A stretch of DNA of 32,970 nt from JANWLD01 sp035700225. Its GTDB lineage: Bacteria > Patescibacteriota > Saccharimonadia > Saccharimonadales > 2-12-FULL-41-12. A model generated the notes under the pieces. That model was not told where the DNA came from and ran no database searches. It saw only the letters and a list, made by a program, of their open reading frames with translations. Position 1 is the first letter of the stretch. Each line of letters starts with the position of its first letter. Location: positions 1 through 32,970 of the forward strand of contig DASSOT010000054.1 of NCBI GenBank assembly GCA_035700225.1. Reading direction: 5' to 3'. Position numbers and translations under genes: made by a program. This document shows positions 1-8,141 of this stretch, piece by piece.

Positions 1-429
1 GGTTAAGTAGCCGCTATAGTTTTTACCATGTAGCTGGTATAAATCTATTATCCCGACATCTTCTCCCAGTAATCTAAGGCTCTTTTCTACTTGCCTTCGG
101 ATTCTTTCCGGCGATGTATCGATTCTCCGGTCTTCTGTTTCAAAAGCCAGATGCTCTTCCCATGACGTGGCCAGTCCGGTCTTGGTTGCTATGACTATCT
201 CATCGCGCGGCAGAGTGCCTTCGCGAACGGCTAGGCCGATTAGCTCCTCAGTTCCGTAATTATCTGAAGTATCAAAGAGTGTAATCCCGGCTTCATATGC
301 GGCACCCATGGCATCTATAGCCTCACTTGGACCGATTTTTTCCCGCAGATGGTAAGTACCGAAGCCGACAGCCGACACGGACATGCCGGTATTGCCCAGG
401 GGAACCTGCTCAAAACCTCTTTCAGTCAT
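1..429 (-). CDS. Aldo/keto reductase, N-terminal part (cut by window edge)
   Basis: Translating the minus strand from the ATG at 427-429 gives 143 codons open to the window edge, so only the N-terminal half of a roughly 300-residue enzyme is visible. Family members are NAD(P)H-dependent oxidoreductases with a TIM-barrel fold that reduce aldehydes and ketones. All four residues of the family's catalytic tetrad can be placed: Asp and Tyr in FDTSDNYG, Lys in IATKTG, and His in LYQLHG. The start MTERGFEQVPLGNTGMSVSA matches the usual first strand (LGxTGxxVSxxGxG). The gene is divergent from the transporter at 527, with about 97 bases between starts. The physiological substrate cannot be told from sequence. 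Confidence 0.9.
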   Translation of the reverse strand, partial: MTERGFEQVPLGNTGMSVSAVGFGTYHLREKIGPSEAIDAMGAAYEAGITLFDTSDNYGTEELIGLAVREGTLPRDEIVIATKTGLATSWEEHLAFETEDRRIDTSPERIRRQVEKSLRLLGEDVGIIDLYQLHGKNYSGYLT

Positions 430-503
430 TTACAGAACTATACAATTTTTTATACATTTTGACAACATTATATCCGAAAATATTAAGTAGTAGCTTGTCC
501 GAC

Positions 504-512
504 TGGTATAGT
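504..512 (+). promoter_or_regulatory. Extended -10 promoter of the DMT transporter gene
   Basis: TGGTATAGT fits the extended -10 consensus TGnTATAAT. Transcription would begin near 519, only about 8 bases before the ATG at 527, so the message would be nearly leaderless. A separate TTGACA (459-464) with TATTAA (481-486) at 16-base spacing lies upstream and could be an alternative start. Confidence 0.45.
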
Positions 513-526
513 TATCATAGAAAATT

Positions 527-1423
527 ATGAAAACAAAAAAGCAAAAGTTAGCCGCCGCGTTTTTCGCACTGTCTTTAGCCGAAATACTCTGGGGAGTCAA
601 TGTTCCGGTCATCAAGCTGGGCCTGCAGACCATACCGGTGCCGGTTTTTCTTTCTATCACCATACTTATTTCCGGCTTGTTGATAGCACCTTTGGCTTAT
701 AGATACTGGAAGCCTCTCAGACCCAAAGACCATTTCATACTTATAATCGGCTCCGTATTGTCCATATCTCTTGGAAATGTCGTTTTGTTGATGGGTCTTG
801 AAAAAATCCCTAGCGTCAACGCTTCATTAATCAGCCTGCTCGGGCCGCTACTCCTTTTCATCTTATCCGTGGAATTTCTAAAGGAGCGTTTGAGTTTCAG
901 GACCTTCGTAGGCATACTCATAGCTTTCGCCGGCGCGGCTATAATCATCGGCAAACCCTGGACAGCCACGGACTCCAGCCAGATAACAGGCAGTCTTTTC
1001 GTAGTCATCGCGGTGCTTTGCGAAGTCATAAGCACGCTGATGTTCAAGCCGCTTCTGAAAAGAATCCATCCTTACCAACTCACATCGCTTCATCTGCTGT
1101 GGGGCATTCTGCCAATAGCCATTTATTCCTTGCCGAACTTTTATCTGCTCAGTGTAGACCGCGCCGGGAAAAACGGTTATCTGGCGATATTTTTTAACAT
1201 AGCTCTGATAACCATAGCCAATTGCCTGTTCTACTACGGCCTGAAGATAAAGAAAGCCCAGGAAGTCGGTGTTTTCCGCTATCTGCACCCGGTAGCTACG
1301 GCCATAGCCGCCTGGTTCATCTTGGCTGAAGTCCCGAGCCGGAAAGTCGCCATCGGCGCAATCCTGATATTCCTCGGTATCTACTACGCCCAAATACGAA
1401 AGCCAACTAAGATACTGCGATAA
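527..1423 (+). CDS. EamA/DMT-family transporter
   Basis: This 298-residue protein is almost entirely hydrophobic, with about ten membrane segments arranged as two similar five-helix halves, the hallmark of EamA (drug/metabolite transporter) permeases. Visible family features are the early ALSLAEILWGVNVPVIKLGL segment in the first half, repeated Gly/Pro-containing helices, and a basic C-terminal tail (AQIRKPTKILR). Family members export or import small metabolites such as amino acids or nucleosides; the substrate here is unknown. In a reduced-genome organism that depends on scavenging, an uptake role is possible but is inference. The gene ends 6 bases before the stop of the convergent helicase gene. 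No Shine-Dalgarno is visible, in keeping with a near-leaderless transcript. Confidence 0.88.
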   Translation: MKTKKQKLAAAFFALSLAEILWGVNVPVIKLGLQTIPVPVFLSITILISGLLIAPLAYRYWKPLRPKDHFILIIGSVLSISLGNVVLLMGLEKIPSVNASLISLLGPLLLFILSVEFLKERLSFRTFVGILIAFAGAAIIIGKPWTATDSSQITGSLFVVIAVLCEVISTLMFKPLLKRIHPYQLTSLHLLWGILPIAIYSLPNFYLLSVDRAGKNGYLAIFFNIALITIANCLFYYGLKIKKAQEVGVFRYLHPVATAIAAWFILAEVPSRKVAIGAILIFLGIYYAQIRKPTKILR

Positions 1424-1429
1424 GAATAC

Positions 1430-2650
1430 CTATTGTACGAAAGTCAGGGCGTGACCTACTCGTCCAGCGCGCCCAGCGCGTCCGATACGATGCACGTAAT
1501 CATCATACGTCTGCGGCGTACTGTAGTTTATGACGTGGGTTATGTCCGCTACATCGATTCCGCGGGCCGCTACATCAGTAGCTACCAAAATGTTGATTTC
1601 AGTGTTCTTAAAGCGCTTCAGCGCGCGTTGCCGCTGGCCCTGGGTTTTGCCGCCGTGTATGGCGTCAGCTAAAAAGCCTCGTGCTACTAACTCTTTGCTA
1701 AGTCGTTCTACACTGCGCTTTGTTTCATCAAAGACGATTATCTTCTCTACGTCGCGTTTGTTCAAAATGTCATGAAGTTTATCCATTTTGTCGCTAGTTG
1801 AATTGTATCTGACGACATCTTGGTTCACATTGTCGCTGGTCTGACCGGTCTTGACCATGATAGTGGTCGGGTCATTTGAAAATGTCTGAATCAGTCCATT
1901 TATTTTGCTATCCACCGTGGCGGAAAAAAAGAATGATTGGCGCTCGGGGTTTAGATGGCTTAAGATATCGCGCACTTCATGCACGAACCCCATGTCCAGC
2001 ATGCGGTCTACTTCGTCCAGCACCACCATGCCAAAGTTATCCAGCTTCAGACTACCGCGCTGTATATGGTCCTTGATACGTCCCGGCGTGCCTATAACGA
2101 CGCGCGGGTTGGCGCGCAAATCGCGCAGTTGGCCGCCCATGTTGGTGCCACCGATGAGCACCGTACCCGAAAGGCCGGTGCCCCTGGCGATTGAGCGGCA
2201 CTCATCCTCTATCTGCTGGGCCAGTTCGCGGGTAGGGGCGATTATTAGCGCACGATGATTTCGGTCATTAATTAACTTGTTAAGTATCGGTACAGCGAAA
2301 GCCGCTGTTTTGCCGGTGCCGGTATTAGCAATGCCAATCACGTCCTTGCCGGCCAAGCCGACCGGGATGGTCTGGTCCTGGATGGGTGAGGGAATTTCGT
2401 ATCCCTTAGCGCTTAAGTTGGCTTTAATCTTCGGGTCGATGTCAAAGTCGGCAAAAGTGTGTTTAGGCAAATATTGCTCAGCCTCAACCGTTTTTGCGGA
2501 GCGCACGAACTTGGCGGGGTCGATATATTGTCCGCGGGGTCTTCGGTTTGAATTGTTTCGGCGGTTGTTGTTATGGGTTTTTGGCCCGAATGAACGGGTT
2601 CGGTGAGCACTGCGCGGTGAACGCAAGCCCAGATTTCTGTTATAAGACAT
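1430..2650 (-). CDS. DEAD-box ATP-dependent RNA helicase
   Basis: The 406-residue protein has the full set of DEAD-box motifs in order: Q motif (YEIPSPIQDQTIP), motif I (ANTGTGKT), Ia (APTRELAQQ), GG and TPGR, motif II as DEVD rather than DEAD, motif III (SAT), motif IV region (IIVFDETKRS), motif V (ATDVAARGID) and motif VI (HRIGRAGRAG). It unwinds short RNA duplexes in ribosome assembly, RNA decay or cold adaptation. A basic N-terminal tail of about 45 residues rich in Asn and Arg is probably a non-specific RNA-binding extension; there is no long C-terminal tail because the protein ends shortly after motif VI. An AAAGGA element lies about 10 bases upstream of the ATG. The specific RNA target is unknown. 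Confidence 0.95.
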   Translation of the reverse strand: MSYNRNLGLRSPRSAHRTRSFGPKTHNNNRRNNSNRRPRGQYIDPAKFVRSAKTVEAEQYLPKHTFADFDIDPKIKANLSAKGYEIPSPIQDQTIPVGLAGKDVIGIANTGTGKTAAFAVPILNKLINDRNHRALIIAPTRELAQQIEDECRSIARGTGLSGTVLIGGTNMGGQLRDLRANPRVVIGTPGRIKDHIQRGSLKLDNFGMVVLDEVDRMLDMGFVHEVRDILSHLNPERQSFFFSATVDSKINGLIQTFSNDPTTIMVKTGQTSDNVNQDVVRYNSTSDKMDKLHDILNKRDVEKIIVFDETKRSVERLSKELVARGFLADAIHGGKTQGQRQRALKRFKNTEINILVATDVAARGIDVADITHVINYSTPQTYDDYVHRIGRAGRAGRVGHALTFVQ

Positions 2651-2806
2651 AAAAAAAGAATCCTTTTATTATTTAGTTTGTAATATCGATTGTCGGGAAT
2701 GAAATCGAGTAAAACAGCCTAAATAACCCGGATTCATTTATTAACAATACCCAAATATTAACATAAGCCCCAAAGATTGTCAACGCTAGGCGTGAAAAGG
2801 TAATTA

Positions 2807-2835
2807 TTGACCTAAATTAACTTTTGTTATATATT
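2807..2835 (+). promoter_or_regulatory. Sigma-70-type promoter for the 320-aa unknown gene
   Basis: TTGACC (2807-2812) and TATATT (2830-2835) are separated by exactly 17 bases. The predicted start near 2842 leaves a leader of about 26 bases before the ATG at 2868. The 217-base gap between the helicase start and this gene holds no gene that I can see. Confidence 0.55.
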
Positions 2836-2867
2836 AATCATTCTACGAGTAAAGGTTTAGTATAGTC

Positions 2868-3830
2868 ATGGATGATAGAAAGATATTTGGAGCAATTTCC
2901 AACCAGGAACTGTTAGGAGAAGTTGAAAGGCGGGTTCAAAGCGAAGGTTTGACCCTGCCCGAGAGCTTTGTGGGATCTGTTGTTGCCGCCGCAGAGATAG
3001 ACGGCGCCGCGCTTGAAGAAATCGTCTTTAAAAACAAAGTAGAAAGTTTTATTAATCCTGACTCCGAAATGGATATGGGCATCAAAGAGCAACTGGAGTT
3101 TATGGACGAATTCTGGCAGAGACTGGACATGGCTCCACCTGAATTATCCGATGATCAGAAAGCAAAAATAGCCGACACCCTGGAGAAGAATCCTAATAAT
3201 AGACTATTACCGACTCCTCTTTTGGATTTAGAAGGTCGCAAAGATATAGCTGATCGCGCACGCAGTACGTTCCCATCGCAGAAATTTACCTCTTCGGGGT
3301 CCGCACTTTCGGTACCGGATGAATCTAATATTTATGGCCAGCTTCTAAAGAATCCTGACGGTAGGGTCAAAGATGGTGACGACAATTATGGTCTGGGCTT
3401 CAAACTACCGGATGGCGAGCAAATTATCGGACGTACTAATTTTGTAAATGCTATGGTGGAAAATGGCCAAGCTATAGAAGACGAAAATGGCATTGTATGG
3501 ATTTATCCGGTCATGGACGTGCGTGTCAGTAGCCCTCGTTCTTTGGATAATGCCAGAAAGCTTTACGAGCAGGTTGACCCGACAGGTACATCCGATTCGA
3601 ACCTGTCTGTTCAATTACTTCATCAGGCTGCTGGCAAACCTTTCATTGGATTTAATGTGGACTTTGCTAATGAAGCTGTCTTTAAGCTTGACGATGACGG
3701 CAAGCCCAAAGCTCTTGTAGATGTCGTCTCCATGTACTGGTCGGGGTATCAGCAGGTGCAGTTGGGTATTTGGCGCGGTAATAACCGCTACGGCAACTTT
3801 GGCGTGCGTGCCGCAAAGAGCGGTATCTAA
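2868..3830 (+). CDS. Conserved-looking hypothetical protein, cytoplasmic
   Basis: I do not recognise this 320-residue protein. It has no signal peptide or membrane segment. The first 130 residues are acidic and predicted helical (repeated AALEEIV and DEFWQRLDM-type segments); the remainder looks like a mixed alpha/beta domain with Gly/Asp turns (NPDGRVKDGDDNYGLGF, and IYPVMDVRVSSPRS), ending in a short basic region (GIWRGNNRYGNFGVRAAKSGI). It has its own promoter and a hairpin just after the stop, so it is probably a single-gene transcription unit. Amino-acid composition and codon use look ordinary and the frame is long and uninterrupted, which supports it being real. No function can be assigned. 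Confidence 0.75.
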   Translation: MDDRKIFGAISNQELLGEVERRVQSEGLTLPESFVGSVVAAAEIDGAALEEIVFKNKVESFINPDSEMDMGIKEQLEFMDEFWQRLDMAPPELSDDQKAKIADTLEKNPNNRLLPTPLLDLEGRKDIADRARSTFPSQKFTSSGSALSVPDESNIYGQLLKNPDGRVKDGDDNYGLGFKLPDGEQIIGRTNFVNAMVENGQAIEDENGIVWIYPVMDVRVSSPRSLDNARKLYEQVDPTGTSDSNLSVQLLHQAAGKPFIGFNVDFANEAVFKLDDDGKPKALVDVVSMYWSGYQQVQLGIWRGNNRYGNFGVRAAKSGI

Positions 3831-3835
3831 AAAAA

Positions 3836-3872
3836 GCGCCTGCACCAACCCGGGTTTTTTGTGGGGCGGGCT
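3836..3872. terminator. Possible bidirectional terminator between convergent genes
   Basis: An imperfect inverted repeat (GCGCCTGCAC ... GTGGGGCGGGC) lies between the stops of two convergent genes, flanked by an A-run on the left and T-rich sequence on the right, so it could act on both strands. The stem contains mismatches and a bulge, so this is only moderately supported. Confidence 0.4.
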
Positions 3873-3879
3873 TTATTTA

Positions 3880-4620
3880 TTAATAATTTGACGGTGGTCT
3901 TGTCATATCGCCTTTAGAGCGGACCATGCCCATGTAGCCTTTTTGTCTCAATCTACGCATAGACGTATGTACTCGCATGTCGAACAGGTATCCGAGTGCA
4001 ACAAAGCCGTACCGTTCATATATACGCCTGGAAAGTTCAACGTTTTCGTAATATTCGTCCCATGTTGCCTTCGGGAACCCGCCTACGCTGTCAAAGGCCT
4101 TGCTTCTTACAGCCATATTATGCCCATGCGCCATACGAAGAGGAAATAACGACCTTACGGTTGCCAGATTTCCCAGCCTATAACCTATCTGCGCCGCCGG
4201 CCATAAGATTTCATCCCTCCTCCGAAAAGATGCATCATGAAGCGGGAGGCTCGGCCCGGTGAGTAATTTTTTCTCCGGATGACGCTGGAAATAATCAACG
4301 ATAGACCCAAGCCACTGAATGTTCGGTTGCGTATCGGCATCCGTCCGGCCTATTATGCCGGCATCCAGCTCATCAATCGCATATCTGAAGCCGGTATTAA
4401 GGGCAAAACTAGCGCCTTGGCCCGACTCGGAAATCAGGTGTAGATTACTTTCATGTTCTTGTCGCTCCTCTACGATAGCTTCGGTATCGTCAGTTGAGGC
4501 ATTGTTAACTACGACTATTGCATCAGGCGAAACGGACTGATTGCTTAAAGCATCAAGCGTACCGGAAATATGTTCTTGTTCATTGTAGGCGGGTATGACC
4601 ACCGCGTTTCTAATAGGCAT
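3880..4620 (-). CDS. Family 2 glycosyltransferase
   Basis: The 246-residue protein begins with the GT-A nucleotide-sugar fold: VVIPAYNEQEHISGTLDAL, then VVVNNASTDDTEAIV, and the metal-binding acidic motif RTDADTQP (D-A-D). A later WDEYYENVELSRRIYE segment matches the ED/acceptor-side region of family 2 enzymes. There are no clear membrane helices, so it is a soluble or peripheral enzyme that transfers a sugar from an activated donor to a lipid or surface glycan. The donor and acceptor are unknown. A clear AGGAG ribosome-binding site lies 4 bases before the ATG, unlike the nearly leaderless genes elsewhere in the window. It sits just downstream of the tmRNA and its terminator on the same strand. 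Confidence 0.9.
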   Translation of the reverse strand: MPIRNAVVIPAYNEQEHISGTLDALSNQSVSPDAIVVVNNASTDDTEAIVEERQEHESNLHLISESGQGASFALNTGFRYAIDELDAGIIGRTDADTQPNIQWLGSIVDYFQRHPEKKLLTGPSLPLHDASFRRRDEILWPAAQIGYRLGNLATVRSLFPLRMAHGHNMAVRSKAFDSVGGFPKATWDEYYENVELSRRIYERYGFVALGYLFDMRVHTSMRRLRQKGYMGMVRSKGDMTRPPSNY

Positions 4621-4651
4621 AATGCTCCTGGTTTGTACTTGAACCTGCTAT

Positions 4652-4678
4652 AAAAAAAGCACCAGGTTACCCTGATGC
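4652..4678 (-). terminator. Rho-independent terminator of the tmRNA gene
   Basis: Read on the minus strand, GCATCAGG-GTAA-CCTGGTGC forms an 8-bp stem with a four-base loop, followed directly by seven T residues. It starts 5 bases after the encoded CCA of the tmRNA, the textbook position for its terminator. Confidence 0.85.
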
Positions 4679-4683
4679 GTTTT

Positions 4684-5253
4684 TGGTGGAGCTGGCGGGT
4701 AATGCTCCCGCGTCCGAAGGTTAACGAATTAACTGTCTACAAGCTTAGTTTGTTTATTGTAGGCTTGGCACCACACAGCCTTCCAGGCTAAAATTTGTTA
4801 TTTTTGGCTGCAAAAGCTCTTTATTCATTCAATGTAACTAATGTTACGTTTCACTCATAAAGTAACTTTTTCGCACAAAAATATTCAAATTTTTCCTCTG
4901 AAAACTATATGGCGACAAGCCTAATCTTTTAAGGCAACCGTTAAACAAACAAAAAATTGCCTTAGCATCTACCAAAATCTTAGTGAACTTTACGGCAGAG
5001 AATAAAGTCCAGGCAACCGGATGATATGACGTGAGCTGAATCTATCCGATATCGATCTGCTCACGGAAGCAGGCAGTTAAGCTACTTCTAGCGCTGGTAC
5101 AGCTAAAAGACCCTGTAGGCTAGCTACAAGACTGTCGCGATAACCAGCTAGTTTTTTAGAAATTGCATCTAAAAAAGTTTTGCCATATAACGCTTAGCAC
5201 GCGGCTTGCAAGGTTAATTTGTTAAGGTCCAACGTCGAGCTAAAATCAGCCCC
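4684..5253 (-). ncRNA. ssrA: tmRNA (transfer-messenger RNA), unusually long
   Basis: The minus-strand 3' end GGACGCGGG...CCCGCCAGCTCCACCA is nearly identical to known tmRNA ends, and the 5' GGGGCTG pairs perfectly over 7 bp (one G-U) with CAGCTCC to form the acceptor stem. A 13-bp P2 stem (one A-C mismatch) joins 5213-5225 to 4721-4733. A tag frame runs from GGC at 5184 to TAA at 5077-5079, starting GKTFLDAISKK and ending AVPALEVA (35 codons). Several hairpins suitable for pseudoknots follow, for example TAAGGCAA/TTGCCTTA. tmRNA rescues stalled ribosomes together with SmpB and tags the product for proteolysis. The length of about 570 nt exceeds the usual range of roughly 300-420. The T-loop reads AGCATTA instead of the usual TTCRANN. 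Confidence 0.9.
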
Positions 5254-5560
5254 CTTAGTATCTTCAGTCGCAATTTTGCAATCAGGAAATGAATTCCTCA
5301 TTTCAAATTGCTTCGCGCTATTGCTGTGTCAGAATTTCCGTTGCTCCTTCACCGTATTCATATACGGCTCAGTCTGCTACTCAATTCTTCCTTGCACTAG
5401 CACGCCTGAAGCCACTAAGGTGATCGATATTGTGCTCGATTCTTCCTTGCATAGTATCTGCATGAAATTACCTGAGTGATTGGTTTATGGGTTGTTAAGG
5501 GGTTATTAATTATACAGGGGTAGGGCGGTTAAATCAAGGTGGTTAAGGTGCATGCCTGCA
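5254..5560. other. Structured intergenic region upstream of tmRNA, no clear gene
   Basis: This gap of about 400 bases between the tmRNA and the DUF475 gene has no convincing coding region. It holds a perfect hairpin CCGTAT-TCAT-ATACGG (5352-5367), a 7-bp hairpin GAAATGA/TCATTTC (5286-5304) nested inside a GCAATT/AATTGC outer stem, and a 17-base direct repeat (CTCAATTCTTCCTTGCA at 5380-5396, CTCGATTCTTCCTTGCA at 5435-5451, one mismatch). It may be an unrecognised small RNA or regulatory region. It does not match RNase P RNA or SRP RNA cores that I know. Confidence 0.3.
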
Positions 5561-5611
5561 CTGTGGCAATTGTATCATATTATAGCATAAGCGTAAAGTT
5601 TTTGCAACAAT

Positions 5612-5641
5612 TTGCTTGTGGGGCATCACCTCTGTTACACT
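5612..5641 (+). promoter_or_regulatory. Promoter of the DUF475-metG-tatD operon
   Basis: TTGCTT (5612-5617) and TACACT (5636-5641) are 18 bases apart, with TG one base before the -10 box (extended -10). The predicted start lies about 4 bases before the ATG at 5652, so the message is close to leaderless. Confidence 0.5.
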
Positions 5642-5651
5642 TATGTAAATA

Positions 5652-6695
5652 ATGTCAGAAAAAAAGCCGTCAATAGCAAAGATATATGCGATATCGACCA
5701 TCATATCCATCGCTTTGATTGCCTTCGTCGGGTTTAAGGCGGGGACATCAGCGTTTATCCTGGTGCTGGTCCTGGCGGCTCTGGAAATCACCTTCAGCGT
5801 AGACAATGCGGTCATAAACACCCGGATATTGCAGAGGATGAGCCCCGGCTGGCAACAGGCGTTCTTGACAGTGGGCATCTTTATAGCCGTTTTCGTAGTC
5901 AGGGTCATCCTGCCCTTGTTCATAGTTGTCTGGGCGTCCGGGCTTTCTATCGGCACGGTTACTGACTTAGCCCTGAACCACCCTGAAGAATACGGAGAAA
6001 GACTGAGCGAGGCGCACCCGGTCATAGCTTCCTTCGGCGGTGTATTCCTGTTGATGATTTTTCTTGACTTTTTCTTTCAGCGCCGCCGGACAAAATGGTT
6101 GGTCAAGATTGAAACGCTACTGCAGAACGCCGGAAAGCTGGAAAGCCTGAGCGTGATAATCGCGCTGGGTGTGGTGCTGTGGATGTCAAGGATGATGAGC
6201 GGTCACGAACAGCAGGTAGTTCTTACCAGCGGCGTCATCGGACTTTTGTCATACCTGGCCATAAACTCCCTGGATACGCTTCTTGAGAAAACCAGAAAAA
6301 GCGGAGGGGCCAAAGCCATTGCCAACACGGGCTTCAAGGCCGGGCTGATAGGCTTTTTGTACCTGAATGTCGTGGATGCGAGCTTCAGCCTGGACGGCGT
6401 CATCGGCGCATTCGCCATAACCAACCAGATATTCCTGATAGCGGTGGGCCTGGGTATAGGCGCGCTTTATGTCAGAGTTTTGACCCTGCACATGCTCAGG
6501 CACGGGGTTTTGGAACAGTACAAATACATGGAGCACGGCGCTCATTATGCTATAGGTATCCTGGCGTTTATAATGCTTTTGTCGCTGAAGTTCCACATAT
6601 CGGAATTCGTAGCCGGGCTTGCCGGCGTGGCATTCATCAGCACTGCGATATTACAATCTTATATAGAAGCCCGAAAAAACCGGGCTAAAGCATAG
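5652..6695 (+). CDS. TerC/DUF475-family integral membrane protein
   Basis: The 347-residue protein has about eight to nine membrane helices. Two acidic membrane motifs typical of the TerC/DUF475 superfamily are present: LAALEITFSVDNAVINT near residue 45 and VVDASFSLDGVIGAFAITNQ near residue 250; in relatives these Glu/Asp residues are proposed to bind metal. TerC-like proteins are linked to manganese or other metal-ion efflux and to tellurite resistance, so metal-ion transport is the likely role, though that is family-level inference. It opens a probable operon: the metG start codon follows its stop codon with no intervening base, which suggests coupled translation. Length is normal for DUF475. 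Confidence 0.88.
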   Translation: MSEKKPSIAKIYAISTIISIALIAFVGFKAGTSAFILVLVLAALEITFSVDNAVINTRILQRMSPGWQQAFLTVGIFIAVFVVRVILPLFIVVWASGLSIGTVTDLALNHPEEYGERLSEAHPVIASFGGVFLLMIFLDFFFQRRRTKWLVKIETLLQNAGKLESLSVIIALGVVLWMSRMMSGHEQQVVLTSGVIGLLSYLAINSLDTLLEKTRKSGGAKAIANTGFKAGLIGFLYLNVVDASFSLDGVIGAFAITNQIFLIAVGLGIGALYVRVLTLHMLRHGVLEQYKYMEHGAHYAIGILAFIMLLSLKFHISEFVAGLAGVAFISTAILQSYIEARKNRAKA

Positions 6696-8141
6696 ATGGA
6701 TAGATACTATATAACCACCTCCATACCGTATATAAACGGCGAACCGCACATAGGCCATACCTATGAGCTGTTGACGGCTGATGTCTTGGCGCGTTATGCC
6801 CGCCAGCAGGGAAAAAATGTGATACTCAGCACCGGCACGGATGAGCATGGCGGAAAGATACAGGAAAAGGCCCAGGAGCTGGGCAAGCCAATACGCGAAT
6901 ACGCGGATGAGATGAGCGCTCGCTGGCGCGAACTCGGCTCGATAGTAAATATGAGCAACGACCGTTTTATCCGTACCACCGATGCCGGGCATGAACAGCG
7001 CGCCGGACTCATCTGGAAGTCGCTGGAAAAGTTCATCTACAAAGCGAAATACAGCGGCTGGTACTGCACGGGCTGTGAAGCGTTCGTGACCGAGTCAACC
7101 GCGAAGGAAAACGGCGGCGTCTGCCCTATACACAACCGGCCGTATGAAAAGATTGAGGAAGACAATTATTTTTTCAAACTTTCAGGGTTTTCCAAAGCCA
7201 TAGAAGAGGCGATAACTTCCGGTACTTTCAGAATAGTTCCCGATACGCGCAAAAACGAGATACTCGGCATAATCAAAGAAGGGGTGGAGGACGTAAGCAT
7301 CTCCCGCCCGAAAGAAAAGATTTCCTGGGGCATACCTGTGCCGGACGACCCGGATCAGGTGATGTATGTATGGTTTGAGGCGCTGATGAACTATATAACG
7401 GTGCTTGGATATCCGGAGCATCAGGATTTCAAGGATTTCTGGCCGGCTGATGTGCAGGTGATAGGCAAGGACATATCGCGTTTCCACGCGCTTATATGGC
7501 CGGGCATGCTTATGGGTTTGGGCGTAGAATTGCCAAAAGCTCTATACGTGCACGGTTTCATAAATATAGACGGCAAGAAAATCAGCAAATCGCTGGGCAA
7601 CGTGGTACACCCGCGCGAAGCGGTTGAAAAACACGGGATAGACGCGCTTAGATATTATGTTCTGCGCCATACGCCGAGCTATGGCGACGGCGACTTTACC
7701 TGGGAAAAGTTCGAGAACGCCTATAACGGAGAACTTGCCAACGAACTGGGCAATGCGGTAAGCCGCACCGAAGCAATGATTACGAAATATCAAAAGGGTG
7801 TCATAGGAAATATACCGCCATCCGAACACGACAGTGCCCAGTACCGCAAATACATGAGCGAATTTCGCTTTGACCGGGCCCTGGAAGAGATATGGGAACA
7901 GATACGCGGACTGAACCAATACATTGACGAGCAGAAACCGTGGGTTATTGCCAAGTCAGGCGATAGCGAACATCTTCAGCAGGTGCTTGCGTACATGTGT
8001 AGCGACCTTTTGGAAGTCGGCGAACTTTTGCAACCTTTCTTGCCGGACACCTCCGCCCGCATCAAAGAGATATTCAGCACCGGCGTAATCAAGCCCTCGC
8101 AGACGAACCTGTTCCCAAAAACCCAAATCAAACAGCCATGA
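6696..8141 (+). CDS. metG: Methionyl-tRNA synthetase, short form
   Basis: This class I synthetase charges tRNA-Met with methionine. The HIGH signature is at residues 18-21 (EPHIGHTYELL) and KISKS at 295-299 (DGKKISKSLGNV). The connective-peptide zinc knuckle has Cys124, Cys127, Cys143 and His146, so the usual fourth cysteine appears replaced by histidine. At 481 residues it ends after the anticodon-binding helical domain and lacks the C-terminal tRNA-binding dimerisation domain of longer bacterial enzymes; short forms are normal in several bacterial groups. It starts immediately after the preceding stop and overlaps tatD by four bases (ATGA), so the two are translationally coupled. The metG-tatD pairing is widespread in bacteria. 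Confidence 0.96.
   Translation: MDRYYITTSIPYINGEPHIGHTYELLTADVLARYARQQGKNVILSTGTDEHGGKIQEKAQELGKPIREYADEMSARWRELGSIVNMSNDRFIRTTDAGHEQRAGLIWKSLEKFIYKAKYSGWYCTGCEAFVTESTAKENGGVCPIHNRPYEKIEEDNYFFKLSGFSKAIEEAITSGTFRIVPDTRKNEILGIIKEGVEDVSISRPKEKISWGIPVPDDPDQVMYVWFEALMNYITVLGYPEHQDFKDFWPADVQVIGKDISRFHALIWPGMLMGLGVELPKALYVHGFINIDGKKISKSLGNVVHPREAVEKHGIDALRYYVLRHTPSYGDGDFTWEKFENAYNGELANELGNAVSRTEAMITKYQKGVIGNIPPSEHDSAQYRKYMSEFRFDRALEEIWEQIRGLNQYIDEQKPWVIAKSGDSEHLQQVLAYMCSDLLEVGELLQPFLPDTSARIKEIFSTGVIKPSQTNLFPKTQIKQP

Noticed and set aside
5379..5465. A 28-codon minus-strand frame upstream of the tmRNA (MQILCKEESSTIS...)
   Set aside because: Very short, no ribosome-binding site, and it coincides with the direct repeat, so open reading by chance is likely.
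5219..5479. An 86-codon plus-strand open frame next to the tmRNA
   Set aside because: It begins inside the 5' part of the tmRNA, crosses structured non-coding DNA, has Cys/Ser-rich low-complexity character and no ribosome-binding site.
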